DNA of 64,000 nt from Candidatus Methanoperedens nitratireducens (GCF_000685155.1 NZ_JMIY01000002.1:57618-121617), one strand, 5' to 3'; positions 27,842 to 37,252 are shown, counted from the stretch's first letter. Notes: generated from the sequence alone by a model not told the origin. Numbers and translations: made by a program.

Positions 27842-29276
27842 GCTTAATAGAAGCCAGCTCTCAAATATAGAATTAATCCTCAAGATCACTGAGGATTTCA
27901 GTCACGACGCAGAGATAGATTTCAAATATTCCTCTCCAGATAAAAAGACCCTGGTTATTGAATCAGGCCACCAGCCTAACTTCCTTCCTCATGCAGGACT
28001 TTTAAAAAAAATATTCATGCTTCATCTCTGCAGGAAAAGAGCTAATGATAAAGGCAGAGATGCGATAGCCCTCTTTGGATTCTCTGATTACAACCTGTGC
28101 ACAACAAAGCTTCTCACCCAGAATAAGTTTCCTGCATTTAACAAGCTTGGATATGAAAGGCTTGGCTTTAAGATCACAGAGAGGGATGTATGGAAAAGAT
28201 TTGATTATCTTATGAAGCCCACGGAAGATGAGTGGGAGAGAGCAGTACAAAAAATATCCTCTCATTATAAAAGATATCCAATCACCCCAGATACAGAACT
28301 GAGACTGACTGATATAATAGAGACTCTGGAGGATTGCTATAAAAGAGCAAAAAATTTCTCTGATATAAATGCATTCTTCATATCAAAAATAAGTAATAAA
28401 CTTGCTCTTAACGTGAGCTTCTTCAGGTATTCAGATATTCAAAGAAAAGGAATATTCATAGAGCGGTGGAATGATATTATCTCAGACCCGGGGCAGTACA
28501 ACAGCATTTACAATAGTTCCATAGAGCACCATCATCTGGATATACCGCTTTGCGACACGGATTCTTTGCCCTTCTGGTACCACTGCCCATGCGGTGCTAA
28601 GGTTCAGGTCATGCTCAATCAGGGGTATGCAACAGGCATATGCAGGATTTGTACTAAAAAGCATGAGATAGACCTGAATAAGCTAAAAGATGTATTCAAA
28701 GATTTGAGCCCGAACGCTGTAGCCAGAAATGTTATTTTTTCTGAGGGTATGGGAACCCATATATTTATTTCTGGAACAGGTGGATGGCTTGAATACAGCA
28801 AGATCTCAGATAATATCTCACGGAGGTATGGGTTCAACCTGCCAGTTACAATCTCATGGAAGGGCAGGGATTACTATACAGGCCCTGCCCATGAAGCAGC
28901 TTTGACTGAGCTTGCAAGGATTTGCGGGATTAAGAGAGCTAATATTTTAATAGAGGATATAACCAGGACGATAAAAGATAAAAGAAAAGAGCTTGAGGAA
29001 AGAGCAGCAGATGCAAGAGAGAAGGGGAAGAAGAATGAGATAAAGAAATACGATGGGGATCATAAAAATATAAGCACATCGATAGATATTAGTAAAGCAA
29101 TATTTACAAGTACACCTTCTTTTATAGATATTCTTGTATCGCAGGGTATTAAGAAGATCGGAGAATCCTGGATACAGACCCTGGATGAGAATAATGATGG
29201 GTCGGTTATAATTAAGGATGTGGTTTATGATTCCGAAGCTTTTAACATATATAAAAAAATTGAAGGGATCGTATGA
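27834..29276 (+). CDS. BshC-like protein with an inserted zinc-ribbon segment
   Basis: The 480-residue soluble protein begins with IESGHQPNFLPHAGLLKKI and later has SGTGGWLEYSKISDNISRRYGF. The order and spacing resemble BshC, the bacillithiol cysteine-adding enzyme (GxQ...GPLYTIYK and YVGGPGEIAY). Between them is a cysteine pair segment (CPCGAKV at about 251-257 and CRIC at about 272-275) that could bind zinc. A charged coiled segment (about 385-415) follows. The match is distant and by pattern only; a cysteine ligase or glycosyltransferase-like role is possible. It overlaps the genes on both sides. Confidence 0.6.
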   Translation: MPELNRSQLSNIELILKITEDFSHDAEIDFKYSSPDKKTLVIESGHQPNFLPHAGLLKKIFMLHLCRKRANDKGRDAIALFGFSDYNLCTTKLLTQNKFPAFNKLGYERLGFKITERDVWKRFDYLMKPTEDEWERAVQKISSHYKRYPITPDTELRLTDIIETLEDCYKRAKNFSDINAFFISKISNKLALNVSFFRYSDIQRKGIFIERWNDIISDPGQYNSIYNSSIEHHHLDIPLCDTDSLPFWYHCPCGAKVQVMLNQGYATGICRICTKKHEIDLNKLKDVFKDLSPNAVARNVIFSEGMGTHIFISGTGGWLEYSKISDNISRRYGFNLPVTISWKGRDYYTGPAHEAALTELARICGIKRANILIEDITRTIKDKRKELEERAADAREKGKKNEIKKYDGDHKNISTSIDISKAIFTSTPSFIDILVSQGIKKIGESWIQTLDENNDGSVIIKDVVYDSEAFNIYKKIEGIV

Positions 29277-29778
29277 TCAAGGAAAGCGCACGGGACTAAT
29301 ATTCAAAATATTCCTCAGTCTCACAATTCTATATGCCTTTTTGATATTCTACCTGTCCTCACTATCCGACCTCAGGATTCCTGAGGAGTTGCTTATTCTG
29401 TTTAATAGTTCTATTCGTTCCCCGAATCATAGCGATTATTTAATACTGCTTGCACCCCTCTATCCTCTAATAAAACAGCCAGATAAGGTTGCTCATATCC
29501 TGCTCTATTTCGGGTTTGGGATTTTACTTTTTCTGACCATGAGGAGCATGCATAATACTATCAGCAGGGCCGTGATTCTTGCTTTACTCATCGGGTTACT
29601 GTACGGGGCAAGTGATGAGTTCCACCAGATGTTTGTTGATGGAAGAACCTCCAGTATAATGGATCTGGTGGCAGATATAACAGGATTGATATTAGCACAG
29701 GTCATAATTCTTATAGCCTATGCAATCATAGCCATATTCTCACACGTATGGACAGGATTCTGGAAGCTTTCTGAATAG
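29227..29778 (+). CDS. VanZ-like membrane protein
   Basis: The protein has about four hydrophobic segments with the VanZ-like signature DKVAHILLYFGFGILLFL and LLYGASDEFHQMFVDGRTSSIMDLVADITG. Function of the family is not settled; members occur near exopolysaccharide and exosortase genes. The ATG at 29227 is chosen for an upstream AAGGATG; a TTG at 29260 or GTG at 29218 is possible. It overlaps the BshC-like gene by about 50 bases, and the four genes 27473-29778 look co-transcribed or nearly so. Confidence 0.8.
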   Translation: MIPKLLTYIKKLKGSYDQGKRTGLIFKIFLSLTILYAFLIFYLSSLSDLRIPEELLILFNSSIRSPNHSDYLILLAPLYPLIKQPDKVAHILLYFGFGILLFLTMRSMHNTISRAVILALLIGLLYGASDEFHQMFVDGRTSSIMDLVADITGLILAQVIILIAYAIIAIFSHVWTGFWKLSE

Positions 29779-29808
29779 TATAAATAGAGGCGAGAAAATT
29801 AGATTAAA

Positions 29809-30867
29809 GTGATAGCTTTGAGTAAAATAATATTCAAAAGTGCAAAAATCACAAGACCGGAAGATAATCAGCCTGAGCAGATAAAAAAGATCTTTCCTTA
29901 TATTTCGCCGCTGAAGCAGGGGGATATCGTGGCGATAAAAATACATCCTGGAGAATACGGAAATACAACCCACATAAGACCGGTAATTGTGAGAACTGTC
30001 GTTGATCTTGTGATAAAAGCCGGAGGGATACCTTTTGTTACGGATACCACCACGTTATACAGGGGTATGAAACTTAACGCTGCTGACCTGATAAATGGTG
30101 CTGCTATGAACGGTTTTACTCATGCAAGCATGAACGCCCCGTTTATTGTGGCAGATGGTTTAAGGGGGAATGATGCAAAAGAAGTACAGATCAACGGAGA
30201 AGTGCTTGAGAGCATCACGGTTGCATCTGCCATTGCAGAGGCAGATTCAATGATAGTGATATCACATGGTAAGGGTCACCCTGGCTCAGGATTCGGTGCA
30301 GCGGTGAAACATCTGGGCATGGGATGTCTTGATCGGGCAGGCAAGATAAAGATCCATGAGGTGGGCAGGCCTTCCATTGACACTGATAAATGTATGCAAT
30401 GCGGTGCTTGCGTTGAGATATGCCCGTGGGGAGCTATAGCACCGCCATATATCGATCATTCAAAATGCTGCGGTGAACTATCATGTGCAGATACCTGTCC
30501 AGAAGAGGCAATCATTCCACCTCCTGACGCTACTGACAAGATGCAGAAAAGGTTAGGCGAGGCAGCACTTGGACCGATAAAAGCACTAAAAGGGCGGATT
30601 GGATATATCAACTGGGTGTATGACCTGACACCTGGATGTGATTGCTTTAATTTTTCAGGTGAGAGGTTTGTTGAGGATATAGGGATACTCGCCGGACATG
30701 ACCCTGTTGCTATAGACTCAGCAACGATAGATTTAATCAATGAAAGAATGAAAACAAACGGCGGATCAATACATACTGTGTGGGGAATAGACCCCCGGGT
30801 ACATATCAAAGCTGCTGAAAAAATAGGATGTGGCAGCCGGGAATATACAATAACTGACACAATATAA
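29809..30867 (+). CDS. DUF362 protein with 4Fe-4S ferredoxin motifs
   Basis: The 352-residue protein has an N-terminal DUF362 domain (VAIKIHPGEYGNTTHIRPVIVR, GGIPFVTDTTTLYRG, SHGKGHPGSGFGAAVKHLGMGCLDR) and two cluster motifs, CMQCGACVEICPWGA and CCGELSCADTCPEEA, between about residues 195 and 240. The second is unusual in spacing. DUF362 proteins have no assigned reaction. It starts with GTG at 29809 or TTG at 29818. It is the first of three DUF362 genes in the window. Confidence 0.85.
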   Translation: MIALSKIIFKSAKITRPEDNQPEQIKKIFPYISPLKQGDIVAIKIHPGEYGNTTHIRPVIVRTVVDLVIKAGGIPFVTDTTTLYRGMKLNAADLINGAAMNGFTHASMNAPFIVADGLRGNDAKEVQINGEVLESITVASAIAEADSMIVISHGKGHPGSGFGAAVKHLGMGCLDRAGKIKIHEVGRPSIDTDKCMQCGACVEICPWGAIAPPYIDHSKCCGELSCADTCPEEAIIPPPDATDKMQKRLGEAALGPIKALKGRIGYINWVYDLTPGCDCFNFSGERFVEDIGILAGHDPVAIDSATIDLINERMKTNGGSIHTVWGIDPRVHIKAAEKIGCGSREYTITDTI

Positions 30868-30948
30868 GATCCAGGAATGGGATTACTGATGATTAATCCT
30901 GTTTTCAAATAGCAATTTACTTATACGTAATCATCTCTATGTGAGGTC

Positions 30949-31797
30949 ATGAAAAAATTCTTAATTCTTTTCCTTGCCGCTATAGTATTGTTCAGCGGCT
31001 GTGTTGATCAGAGAACAGTAAAAAGTGGGGATAAAATCTCAGTTGATTATACTGGAAGCATCAAGGATGGAGAGGTTTTTGATACTTCAATTGAGGATGT
31101 GGCAAAACAGAATAATATTTACACACAGGGCAGACAATATAAACCTCTCCAGTTTACTGTTGGAAAAGGGGAAGTCATTCCAGGATTTGATGAGGGTGTG
31201 ATAGGGATGAAGGTCGGAGATACAAAGACATTAGATATCCCGCCAGAGGAAGCTTATGGCCCGATTAATCCTGAGGCAATTCAAGTCATCCCGATAATCG
31301 AGGAAATACCTGTAACAAGGACTTTCCCAAAGGAACTTGAGCTTCCAGTTGGCCAGTTTGAGAGGATATTTGGTCCAAATCACACGGTTGGTGATAATGT
31401 TAGTATCCCGGAGACTAACATTAATTTGACAGTCCAGAATATCTCCTCCAACGTATCATTGTCCTATGATCTCACGATTGGATCCAGTATTGTTGGCTCA
31501 GGAGCACCATGGAACGAGACCGTAGTAAATATTGACGATAAGAACATTACAGCAAGAGCCGATGTGAAGAAGGACGATATAATTCAGTTAGAGGAGGCTC
31601 CATGGAATACTACCGTGATTGATGTAACTGATACGAATATTACCCTGAGACATAATGCTATTCCTGATACAGAGCTTCAAACCATGTTTGGTCCGATAAA
31701 AATACACTTCAATGAAACCTCTATAACAATGGACCAGAACCCTGAGCTTGCAGGTAAGACATTAATCTTTGAGGTGACTCTGATATCAATCGACTGA
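30949..31797 (+). CDS. Membrane-attached FKBP-type peptidyl-prolyl isomerase (SlyD-like)
   Basis: The 282-residue protein starts with a lipoprotein-like signal (FLILFLAAIVLFSGC, Cys at about 18). The FKBP domain begins KSGDKISVDYTGSIKDGEVFDTS, with GKGEVIPGFDEGVIGMKVGD, as in archaeal long FKBPs. A large IF-like insert and C-terminal extension follow (about 115-282). It would help folding of secreted proteins on the outside of the cell. It is monocistronic. Confidence 0.9.
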   Translation: MKKFLILFLAAIVLFSGCVDQRTVKSGDKISVDYTGSIKDGEVFDTSIEDVAKQNNIYTQGRQYKPLQFTVGKGEVIPGFDEGVIGMKVGDTKTLDIPPEEAYGPINPEAIQVIPIIEEIPVTRTFPKELELPVGQFERIFGPNHTVGDNVSIPETNINLTVQNISSNVSLSYDLTIGSSIVGSGAPWNETVVNIDDKNITARADVKKDDIIQLEEAPWNTTVIDVTDTNITLRHNAIPDTELQTMFGPIKIHFNETSITMDQNPELAGKTLIFEVTLISID

Positions 31798-31840
31798 TAG
31801 TATAGAAAGATTTACTTTGGATTAGAATAAGTAGGGATAT

Positions 31841-32953
31841 ATGAAAATTACAGTAAGTTTAATTAAAGCAGATGTGGGTGGCTACCCCGGCCATGCAAGC
31901 GTGCATCCAGAGCTGATTGAGACCGCAAAAAAAGAACTTGAAGAAGCAAAGAATAGCAGGCTTATAGCGGATTATCACGTTCTCGCTGCAGGCGATGACC
32001 TTGAGCTTTTGATGAGCCACACAAGAGGCTGCGACAACAGCGAAATCCACGAGCTGGCATGGAATACCTTTAAGGCTGCTACAGAGATTGCAAAAGACCT
32101 GAAACTCTATGGGGCAGGGCAGGACCTGCTAAGCGATGCTTTCTCAGGCAACATCCGGGGTATGGGTCCGGGATCTGCCGAGATTGAGTTCACAGAGCGT
32201 AAGGCTGAGCCCCTGATCGCTTTCATGATGGATAAAACAGAACCCGGGGCGTTCAATCTCCCGATATACAAGATGTTCGCTTCTCCTGAGAACACTGCCG
32301 GACTGGTGATCGATCCGAGCTGCCACAGTGGTTTCAGATTCGAAGTATGGGACATAGTAGAACATAAGCGTGTTTTCATGAATGCACCTGAGGAGATATA
32401 CTCAATGCTTGCACTCATAGGTGCAAAATCCCGCTATGTTATAAAGCGTGTTTTCCCGAAGGAGGGTGGAAAGCTTCCATCTGATGAGCCTGCAGCAGCG
32501 GTGAGCACAGAGAAGCTCTACCAGATAGCAGGTGAATACGTGGGCAAGGATGACCCGGTAGCACTGGTGCGCGGGCAATCAGGCTTACCTGCGGTGGGTG
32601 AGATCCTTGAGGCCTTTGCTTTCCCGCACCTTGTGAGCGGATGGATGCGCGGCTCACACAACGGCCCGCTTATGCCTGTCTCGTTCAAGGATGCAAGGTG
32701 CACGCGCTTTGACGGTCCGCCACGCGTTATCGCTGCAGGATTCCAGCTCAGCAACGGAAGGTTGATCGGGCCTGTGGATATGTTCGATGATCCTGCCTTT
32801 GATTATACACGCACAAAAGCGCAGGAGATAACAGAGTACATGCGCCGTCACGGTGCCTTTGAGCCGCATAGGCTTCCTCTTGAGGATATGGAGTACACAA
32901 CACTGCCCGGGGTCATGGAGAAGCTCAAAGAGAGGTTTGAAGGTATTAAGTGA
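31841..32953 (+). CDS. fbp: Bifunctional fructose-1,6-bisphosphate aldolase/phosphatase
   Basis: This archaeal gluconeogenic enzyme joins triose phosphates and dephosphorylates the product to fructose-6-phosphate. The 370-residue length is standard. The N-terminus MKITVSLIKADVGGYPGHAS has the conserved Asp and His of the active site, and the segments DLLSDAFSGNIRGMGPG and FDDPAFDYTRTKAQEI are family-specific. The GTG of the next gene overlaps its stop. Confidence 0.95.
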   Translation: MKITVSLIKADVGGYPGHASVHPELIETAKKELEEAKNSRLIADYHVLAAGDDLELLMSHTRGCDNSEIHELAWNTFKAATEIAKDLKLYGAGQDLLSDAFSGNIRGMGPGSAEIEFTERKAEPLIAFMMDKTEPGAFNLPIYKMFASPENTAGLVIDPSCHSGFRFEVWDIVEHKRVFMNAPEEIYSMLALIGAKSRYVIKRVFPKEGGKLPSDEPAAAVSTEKLYQIAGEYVGKDDPVALVRGQSGLPAVGEILEAFAFPHLVSGWMRGSHNGPLMPVSFKDARCTRFDGPPRVIAAGFQLSNGRLIGPVDMFDDPAFDYTRTKAQEITEYMRRHGAFEPHRLPLEDMEYTTLPGVMEKLKERFEGIK

Positions 32954-33381
32954 TAATGGATGGAGATAAAGACATCTCCATACGCTTTATACAGATCCTC
33001 AACAGAAGTCTTCCCGCAAAAAAGAAAACGCTCAAAGAGCTTCTTCTTGAAGATAAACCGAGCATAAAAAACAGGGACGGTTCAACCCACTTATTCGATA
33101 GAAAAGAACTTGAAAAACTTGCAGCTATGGTTCCTGAACAGGAGCGCGGGAGGCTAAGGCTGCCTCTCTATCTTGAGATGAGCGCCTCGATGGAGAGGGG
33201 GAGCATAAAAATCTCAGGCAGGCTTGAGTGTATGATAATTAAAAAGATTTTATACGGGGATGAGCCATCTAAAGACAAATATGCGGAGGATATTAAAGAC
33301 TATATGATTATCTACTATCCCCATCTATTGAAAATACGAAAAGAACTGGAAACAACAACACAGTTTATGTTTACAATATAA
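32950..33381 (+). CDS. UPF0216-type protein
   Basis: The 143-residue protein matches the archaeal UPF0216 family (LNRSLPAKKKTLKELLLEDKPS, LPLYLEMS). Function is unknown. The GTG start overlaps the stop of the aldolase/phosphatase (an ATG at 32956 is an alternative), so it is co-translated. The next gene starts two bases after its stop. Confidence 0.82.
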   Translation: MIMDGDKDISIRFIQILNRSLPAKKKTLKELLLEDKPSIKNRDGSTHLFDRKELEKLAAMVPEQERGRLRLPLYLEMSASMERGSIKISGRLECMIIKKILYGDEPSKDKYAEDIKDYMIIYYPHLLKIRKELETTTQFMFTI

Positions 33382-33382
33382 A

Positions 33383-33760
33383 ATGATGCAGAAAGAAGAG
33401 AAAATAGTAATAGTCCTGCTGGTCATGGCAGTGCTCACTCTGACTATAGGCTATCTTGGTTTCTCTTCACAGCCTGCTGCCTACTCAAAGGATTCAAAGC
33501 CTGGTGAGCGCGTATATGTTGAAGGCACAGTACTCTCAAAACAGATGACAAAGACCGGTGATCATCTTATCATGACAATCTCAAACCTCAATATCAATGT
33601 GTTCATACCGAAGAATAATGGGGCAAAGGAAGTATATGATTCTGTAAAAATAGGGGATAGGGTAAGGATAAATGGTAAGGTTGAGGAATATAAAAATACA
33701 AAGGAGATCGTTGTGGAGAGTGCGAAGGATGTTGTAAGGTTGTCAGCTACTCAGCCCTAA
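33383..33760 (+). CDS. Membrane-anchored OB-fold protein
   Basis: The 125-residue protein has an N-terminal membrane helix (about 7-28) and an OB-fold-like beta barrel (about 42-120, GERVYVEGTVLSKQMTKTGDHLIMTI and GDRVRINGKVEEYKNTKEIVV). This pattern is common in small nucleic-acid-binding or haem-binding secreted domains; no ligand can be assigned. It is the last gene of the fbp run. Confidence 0.78.
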   Translation: MMQKEEKIVIVLLVMAVLTLTIGYLGFSSQPAAYSKDSKPGERVYVEGTVLSKQMTKTGDHLIMTISNLNINVFIPKNNGAKEVYDSVKIGDRVRINGKVEEYKNTKEIVVESAKDVVRLSATQP

Positions 33761-34082
33761 AGGGCAGTAGCTTCCTGCTATTATAGTTAAGTGCTTGAAT
33801 AACAGTAAATAAAGAACCGCAGATAAACGTGGATGAATGCAGATGCAGGTTATCTACATTCATCGGCGGTTAATAAAATAGAACATAAATTACGGGAATT
33901 TAAGAAATAGGCTATAGGATATCCCTGCTCATCTAAGAACTCAATCCATTTGCTATAGTTAGTAATCACTTTAAAATAGGGATTCCAATCGGTAATTTGA
34001 TTCAATTTATATAATTAAGCGAAGGATTTAAATATAGTGAAGTGAAATAAAACTCGATAGTTTCGAATGGAGCTGATAGAGT
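33761..34082. other. Gap containing an imperfect inverted repeat
   Basis: No gene is visible in these 322 bases. They hold the repeat at 33815-33871 and a TATA-like tttaaatata (about 34027-34036), which probably serves the TTG-started gene at 34083. Confidence 0.5.
33815..33871. repeat. Imperfect inverted repeat of the aaccgcagataaacg type
   Basis: The element begins aaccgc and ends gcggtt, with partly complementary arms (gatgaatg and cattcatc inside). Similar aaccgcaga-containing palindromes are scattered in Methanosarcina genomes and many bacteria, so this is a small interspersed repeat by recognition. I cannot count further copies beyond the window. Confidence 0.45.
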
Positions 34083-34469
34083 TTGTTAGAATTTGTAAAA
34101 AAGATTTTTCTAATGCGCTGGCTCTGGAGTATATTCGCGGGTTTTTATCTTGTAGCGTACGCATTCTGGGTTCCTAATTTGTTTAATAATCTATTGACTA
34201 TTATAATCGTAATTGCGATAACCCTGATTGCAGGATTGGGTCTGCTCTACGATGGCTTTTCAAAAGCATTAGAATTAGATACAGGTAAAGCCCTGCTGGC
34301 TTTACCTATCATGTGGCTATGGAGGGCTCTGGGTGCAATACTCCTGTTCGGTTATTTATTAGTCTATATTCCACCCGAAGGACGAATAGTAGCCCATTGG
34401 CCGCTGGACCTGGCCATAACGCTGGTTGCTGGAATAGTAATGCTGGCATACCTGATACTAAAATATTAA
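34083..34469 (+). CDS. Four-helix membrane protein, family unknown
   Basis: The 128-residue protein has four hydrophobic segments (about 10-32, 35-53, 64-95 and 108-127). I do not recognise the family. It starts with TTG downstream of a TATA-like box; no strong ribosome-binding site is seen. Confidence 0.65.
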   Translation: MLEFVKKIFLMRWLWSIFAGFYLVAYAFWVPNLFNNLLTIIIVIAITLIAGLGLLYDGFSKALELDTGKALLALPIMWLWRALGAILLFGYLLVYIPPEGRIVAHWPLDLAITLVAGIVMLAYLILKY

Positions 34470-34524
34470 ATAGAGTTTTGCACAATTCTTCACCTTATCT
34501 GGAAATTATAATGGAGCGATGTGT

Positions 34525-35586
34525 ATGGAGAATGTGGTTGTACGTATAACAAAGAAAGACGATGATAGTGACCGATTTACTGTGCTAGAACAGGTACTTG
34601 AAGAAGCGGGTTTCTGGGATAAGCTCGAAAAGCGCTTTGTTGAGTCAGGTAAATCAAAAAAGGATTTTCTTATCGCAGTAAAACCCAACCTGATGATGTA
34701 TTATAAAAAAAATGATATTAACGTCATTACAGAGCCAGCGCTCGTAGAACACCTGATTAATAAAATCGCAGCTAAAGGCTATACCAACATAGCGCTTGTT
34801 GAATCGCAGAACGTATTTGGTAACTGGTTTGAAAACAGAGATGTTTTAAATGTAGCAGATCAAGCAGGGTATAACCCAATTAATTACCGTATAGTAGATC
34901 TGACAATGGATGTAGTAGCCCACGTTTACAAAGGTTCTCTTGGCACATATCTGGTGGGAAAGACCTGGAAAGATGCGGATTTTAGAATCTCGTTTGCCAA
35001 GAATAAAACCCACATCTCCTGCTACTATACTTTGACCATAAAAAACATCTATGGCACCACACCCGAACAGAACAAGTTCCGCGAGTACCATGTGGATCGT
35101 GAGATAGATATTGTCACAATTGAAATGATCAAAGAATTTCCCGTCCACTTTGGGATAGTTGATGGTATCTGGTCCGCGGATGGTATTCTGGGACTTAAAG
35201 CAGACTATAAACCCAACCACACTAAAACTCTCATTGCAGGTGAAAACATAATTGCAGTGGATATAGTGGGTGGAAAGAAAATGGGACTTGATCCTATGAA
35301 AAATAGTTTTGTGAGGCTTGCTGTAGAAACCTTCGGCAAACCAGAGATTTTCCCACATGCAGACACCACAGAATATAAGGACTGGAAAAATGTAGGAATA
35401 CTTGCCCCCCACATACTGGATTACGGTGAAGAATTTTATGATATAGCAAATAAACTCGGTTATATATGTTCAGAAATGGATACTGTGGCTTTTCCGAAAA
35501 AATATGAAGAAAGCTGGTTCAAAGAGAATGTACGTTATATATTTCTTAATATATTTAGGGTATTGAATAAAGCGGGTATTCTATGA
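34525..35586 (+). CDS. DUF362 protein without ferredoxin domain
   Basis: The 353-residue protein has the DUF362 core (LIAVKPNLMMYYKKND, DFRISFAKNKTHISCYYTLTIKNIYG, GIVDGIWSADG) with no 4Fe-4S motif. It is a second type beside the two ferredoxin-bearing copies. The ATG at 34525 follows GGAG by eight bases; the ATG six bases earlier is too close to it. Function is unknown. Confidence 0.82.
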   Translation: MENVVVRITKKDDDSDRFTVLEQVLEEAGFWDKLEKRFVESGKSKKDFLIAVKPNLMMYYKKNDINVITEPALVEHLINKIAAKGYTNIALVESQNVFGNWFENRDVLNVADQAGYNPINYRIVDLTMDVVAHVYKGSLGTYLVGKTWKDADFRISFAKNKTHISCYYTLTIKNIYGTTPEQNKFREYHVDREIDIVTIEMIKEFPVHFGIVDGIWSADGILGLKADYKPNHTKTLIAGENIIAVDIVGGKKMGLDPMKNSFVRLAVETFGKPEIFPHADTTEYKDWKNVGILAPHILDYGEEFYDIANKLGYICSEMDTVAFPKKYEESWFKENVRYIFLNIFRVLNKAGIL

Positions 35587-35622
35587 TATACAATTTATAT
35601 TCCAGGTTTGATCGGTGATCAT

Positions 35623-35973
35623 ATGAGTTTTCTATTAGACCCCCCGGCTCTATTCATTACAGGCATCGCATTCTATTACGTAGGTAACAAATGGGGGCTT
35701 GTGAAACTTGTAAGGATTGCCATCAGTCTGTTCATTGTTCTTTCTTTTGTCTTTTTCAGCCTGCTGCTTTATTATGATGCTCTCCCCTGTTTTTTACCTG
35801 TAATCTGCAACAACTTGAGCGGTTCGGAGTTTATGTTCCACTCTAACATTACTGGCATTTACAAGAAAGATGTACCTTTGGTTGCAGTGATTTTACTATT
35901 CTCCCTGTATCCCCTCTGGTATTATCTGGGCTATGCTTCAGCACGAAAGTTCTCAAAACGCGGTTCTAAATAG
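35623..35973 (+). CDS. Small membrane protein, family unknown
   Basis: The 116-residue protein has three hydrophobic segments (about 6-22, 28-52 and 85-105) and a cysteine pair in the middle loop. It starts at the ATG in gatcatatgag; a TTG fifteen bases earlier is possible. It follows the DUF362 gene by 36 bases and converges with the regulator gene, overlapping it by 8 bases. Confidence 0.65.
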   Translation: MSFLLDPPALFITGIAFYYVGNKWGLVKLVRIAISLFIVLSFVFFSLLLYYDALPCFLPVICNNLSGSEFMFHSNITGIYKKDVPLVAVILLFSLYPLWYYLGYASARKFSKRGSK

Positions 35974-37048
35974 GTTCTATGCGAAGAACTTCATTAACGT
36001 GATTCTGTAATGGTTGGCTTCGAGTTAATATTGTTATTTTATCGCTTTTCTTGAGCATGAAGTTCTGACCTGACATTCTCAATGTATTGATAAGGGTGTC
36101 ATTAATTGTATTGATAACGCCCTCGTCATTGAACTTATGATATATCTTTATCTCATTATCGTTATATTCTATTTTATGAATTAATCCACTCGTCTTACAT
36201 ATTTCCTCAATAAATTCGGTGATATGCTGATAATCGGTATCCTCAATTGACACGCTATATACGGTAGAAATGAGATTGTTTAGCTGCTCGGAAAAATCAT
36301 GGTATTTTAAAAGCTGAAGTAAAATGTCCCTGCTTATAATGACATCTTCGTAGTGGTCCGCTTTGATGATACGGGTGATGTTCCTCCAGAATTGGAAGTT
36401 ACTCTGGATCTCATCTAAGATCAACTGGTTGTATCCGAAATGTTCCATTACTGACCTGTGTGCCTCTTCTTCATTGTTGCATTGCTCGTAGTCGATTATG
36501 AAGAGGTTTGGTGATTCCATAAACTTTCTAATCTTCAATTTGATGGGGTGATGGGCCAGCATGCATGAGTAGATAACGACCGTACTTTTCAGGTGATCTG
36601 GATCTTCAGCTTCGAATGAGATACGGACATTCTTGAGATCAGGACTCATCTCTATATTCTGGCTTATTTTGTATCCAAATATATCGACATGTTTATTGAT
36701 CATATTGATATAGTCATTAAAAGAGAAACTGTCCATTCCCAGCAGCTTTGTATACTTCGCCATGATGACCCTGAAGATACCCAGAGGAGGCACCCCCAGG
36801 TTCGTTTTAAGCAGCCACCTGATCAGAGGAACAGGCATAAGCACTGCTATCCTGTTTTCAATAATTTTATTTCTTAGCATAATTATCTTCTGCTGATCAC
36901 CGGTCATACTGTTCATATTTGTCTCTTGTCTGTAATGGTCAATCAGATGTCTTAGGGCCAGACTAAGATTATTATCACTGGCGTTTAAAAACGGCTTCAA
37001 GGTTTCCAAGTCACTCTTATCTATAGAAATTGTCCTGCGAATTTTCAT
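35966..37048 (-). CDS. Ribbon-helix-helix regulator with a large ligand-type domain
   Basis: The first 45 residues (MKIRRTISIDKSDLETLKPFLNASDNNLSLALRHLIDHY) have the beta-strand/helix/helix pattern of a ribbon-helix-helix DNA-binding domain. The remaining 315 residues are of unknown fold with many charged and aromatic residues and no membrane segment. It is transcribed divergently from the 14-gene biosynthetic run, and a perfect palindrome lies between them. It is the likely regulator of that cluster and of itself. I do not recognise the C-terminal domain. Confidence 0.75.
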   Translation of the reverse strand: MKIRRTISIDKSDLETLKPFLNASDNNLSLALRHLIDHYRQETNMNSMTGDQQKIIMLRNKIIENRIAVLMPVPLIRWLLKTNLGVPPLGIFRVIMAKYTKLLGMDSFSFNDYINMINKHVDIFGYKISQNIEMSPDLKNVRISFEAEDPDHLKSTVVIYSCMLAHHPIKLKIRKFMESPNLFIIDYEQCNNEEEAHRSVMEHFGYNQLILDEIQSNFQFWRNITRIIKADHYEDVIISRDILLQLLKYHDFSEQLNNLISTVYSVSIEDTDYQHITEFIEEICKTSGLIHKIEYNDNEIKIYHKFNDEGVINTINDTLINTLRMSGQNFMLKKSDKITILTRSQPLQNHVNEVLRIEPI

Positions 37049-37115
37049 ATCTCCATTCTCCGCAATATTACACCTACGCTCTATTTTTGGACATTAATCG
37101 CTACAGGTTTATAAG

Positions 37116-37129
37116 TATTACGCGTAATA
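37116..37129. promoter_or_regulatory. Perfect 14-base palindrome, candidate operator
   Basis: The sequence tattacgcgtaata is its own reverse complement. The half-site cgtaataaa recurs at 37123-37131 and 37165-37173, 42 bases apart, about four helical turns. It lies between the ribbon-helix-helix gene and the biosynthetic cluster. Cooperative binding by that regulator is inferred. Confidence 0.6.
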
Positions 37130-37252
37130 AAATTAGTATAGAATTAATATCTGAATGATGTTTTCGTAATAAATTGTTCATAATTAATTTTAAGTATAGT
37201 ATGATTTCATCGGCGAGCCTGGCATACATCAAAAAATGTTTAGGTGGTAAAA

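Noticed and set aside
33752-33763. Short palindrome gccctaaagggc at the end of the OB-fold gene
   Set aside because: It has no T run after it and four-base arms, so it is weak evidence for a terminator.
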